Shown: positions 63,195 to 64,000 of the stretch, piece by piece
How the letters are laid out: the number at the start of each line of letters is the position of its first letter
How positions within the stretch are numbered: the stretch's first letter is position 1
Translations under genes and position numbers: made by a program
The notes under the pieces: generated by a model
Databases searched by the model: none
What the model was told of the DNA's origin: nothing
The model's input: only the letters and a program-made list of their open reading frames with translations
Assembly (NCBI GenBank): GCA_041746135.1
Contig: JBGTHQ010000003.1
Coordinates: forward strand, 124,001-188,000
Length of the DNA stretch: 64,000 bases
Reading direction: 5' to 3'
Origin: Alg239-R122 sp041746135
GTDB lineage: Bacteria > Pseudomonadota > Alphaproteobacteria > Sphingomonadales > Sphingomonadaceae

Positions 63195-64000
63195 TGATGA
63201 CATTACGCCATATCGAAGTGTTTTACGCTGTATATCAGGCGGGGTCTGTAAGCGGTGCAGCGCGTTTTCTTAATGTGTCCCAACCTTCCGTAAGCAAGGT
63301 ACTTCGCCATGCGGAAAGCAGGATCGGATTTACCCTGTTCCGGGTCGTAAAAGGGCGACTTGTCGCCACCGACGACGCACATATATTGTTTAATGAAGCC
63401 CGCGATCTCTATGCTCAGGTTCAGTCCCTGAACGAAACAACGAAAAATTTGCGTAAAGGGGATGACGGACATCTACGCATAGCAGTACTACCCTCTTTGG
63501 GACTAGATGTGGCACCAGCGGCGGTGGCAGCATTTCTGAAGAAACATCCCAAAGTTACTTTCGATATAAAGACGATGCACAATGAAGATATGTTGCGTTC
63601 GTTATATGAACGCAACAGTGATTTGGCTGTGGCTTATGATGCTCCGCGCCATTCACGTTTGGCCGAAGTAAAGCTCAGTAAAGGGGAACTTGTCTTATTG
63701 TATCGCAAAGGGGATTTAGCTGATCCGCCTGATCGACTTTCTCCCAGCATGATCGGCGACCGGCCCCTCATTCGGCTCACTGATGAAGGTACTGTGGGTA
63801 ATTTGGTAACCGCGCAGCTTGAAGAAAACATGAACGCGTCTGCAAGCATATCTGTGCAGACATATTATGTTGCCGCCGCGCTTGTAAGACACGGTGTCGG
63901 CCTTGCAATCGTGGACGAATTTACAGCGCGTGCTAATTTATCTCAGAATTTGGATTTCCGGCCTCTAGTTCACACGGTTGGATTTAATGTATATTGTATT
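63194..64000 (+). CDS. LysR-family transcriptional regulator (3' end beyond the window)
   Basis: 269 codons are visible and the gene runs off the window. The N-terminal winged helix is MTLRHIEVFYAVYQAGSVSG then AARFLNVSQPSVSKVLRHAE, classical LysR. The effector domain begins LRIAVLPSLGLDVAPAAV. AAGGTGA precedes the ATG. LysR proteins control D-glutamate catabolic genes in some marine bacteria, so this may be the regulator of the dgcN-dgcA and gamma-glutamyl genes here; that is inferred from position only. The missing end is about 30-40 residues. Confidence 0.92.
   Translation, partial: MMTLRHIEVFYAVYQAGSVSGAARFLNVSQPSVSKVLRHAESRIGFTLFRVVKGRLVATDDAHILFNEARDLYAQVQSLNETTKNLRKGDDGHLRIAVLPSLGLDVAPAAVAAFLKKHPKVTFDIKTMHNEDMLRSLYERNSDLAVAYDAPRHSRLAEVKLSKGELVLLYRKGDLADPPDRLSPSMIGDRPLIRLTDEGTVGNLVTAQLEENMNASASISVQTYYVAAALVRHGVGLAIVDEFTARANLSQNLDFRPLVHTVGFNVYCI

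Noticed and set aside
1..64000. CRISPR arrays or an intact prophage
   Set aside because: No regularly spaced direct repeats, cas genes, or phage structural genes were seen.

Overview
The window reads as chromosomal DNA of a heterotrophic alphaproteobacterium of the order Sphingomonadales, probably marine or aquatic. This is inferred from three large TonB-dependent receptors, an EcfG/NepR-type general stress module with GGAAC-N16-CGTT promoters, an F1-ATPase zeta subunit (DUF1476) gene, and alginate and D-amino-acid catabolic loci. No rRNA, CRISPR array or intact prophage is visible. | Layout: (1) 1-4163, housekeeping genes: 3' end of leuC, a small membrane protein, leuD, a quinone oxidoreductase, the zeta subunit, bolA, a monothiol glutaredoxin and a Nudix hydrolase. 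(2) 4325-9370, general stress response: an ECF15/EcfG-like sigma factor, a divergent NepR-like anti-sigma, a Crp/Fnr regulator, a host-attachment family protein, hemerythrin, topoisomerase IB and a small GNAT. Five EcfG-type promoter candidates are visible, two of them perfect. (3) 9415-21124, mixed housekeeping: tRNA-Arg(TCT), a queuosine-precursor transporter, a frameshifted lipoprotein, PspC with two tandem 41-residue peptides, recF, a TesA-like lipoprotein divergent from a YbbA/YbbP-type ABC system, a BASS-type symporter, glutaminase and an AMACR-type racemase. (4) 21277-35779, alginate utilisation: receptor, FadR-type regulator, PL6 and PL17 lyases, a wrecked kdgF, an MFS hexuronate transporter, a DEH-reductase-like SDR and a second receptor. 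The enzymes cut alginate to unsaturated monouronate and carry it toward KDG; no KDG kinase or aldolase lies here. (5) About 35.8-45 kb, a decaying accessory region: recombinase remnant, MarR-GNAT fusion, GGDEF-EAL protein, a possible ADP-ribosyltransferase toxin module, a truncated SDR, a broken LuxR gene, and a truncated ImmA/IrrE gene abutting an IS5-type remnant. (6) 45195-64000, a D-glutamate / gamma-glutamyl peptide locus: amidohydrolase, DgcN and DgcA homologues, D-aminoacylase lipoprotein, TonB receptor, dicarboxylate/glutamate symporter, membrane dipeptidase lipoprotein, a rare gamma-glutamyltranspeptidase/beta-lactamase-fold fusion, a second gamma-glutamyltranspeptidase, an FG-GAP protein and a LysR regulator cut by the window end. 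| The most interesting parts are the gamma-glutamyl/D-Glu locus with its fusion enzyme, the compact stress regulon with readable promoters, the ART-like toxin candidate, and the decay of kdgF inside an otherwise intact alginate operon.
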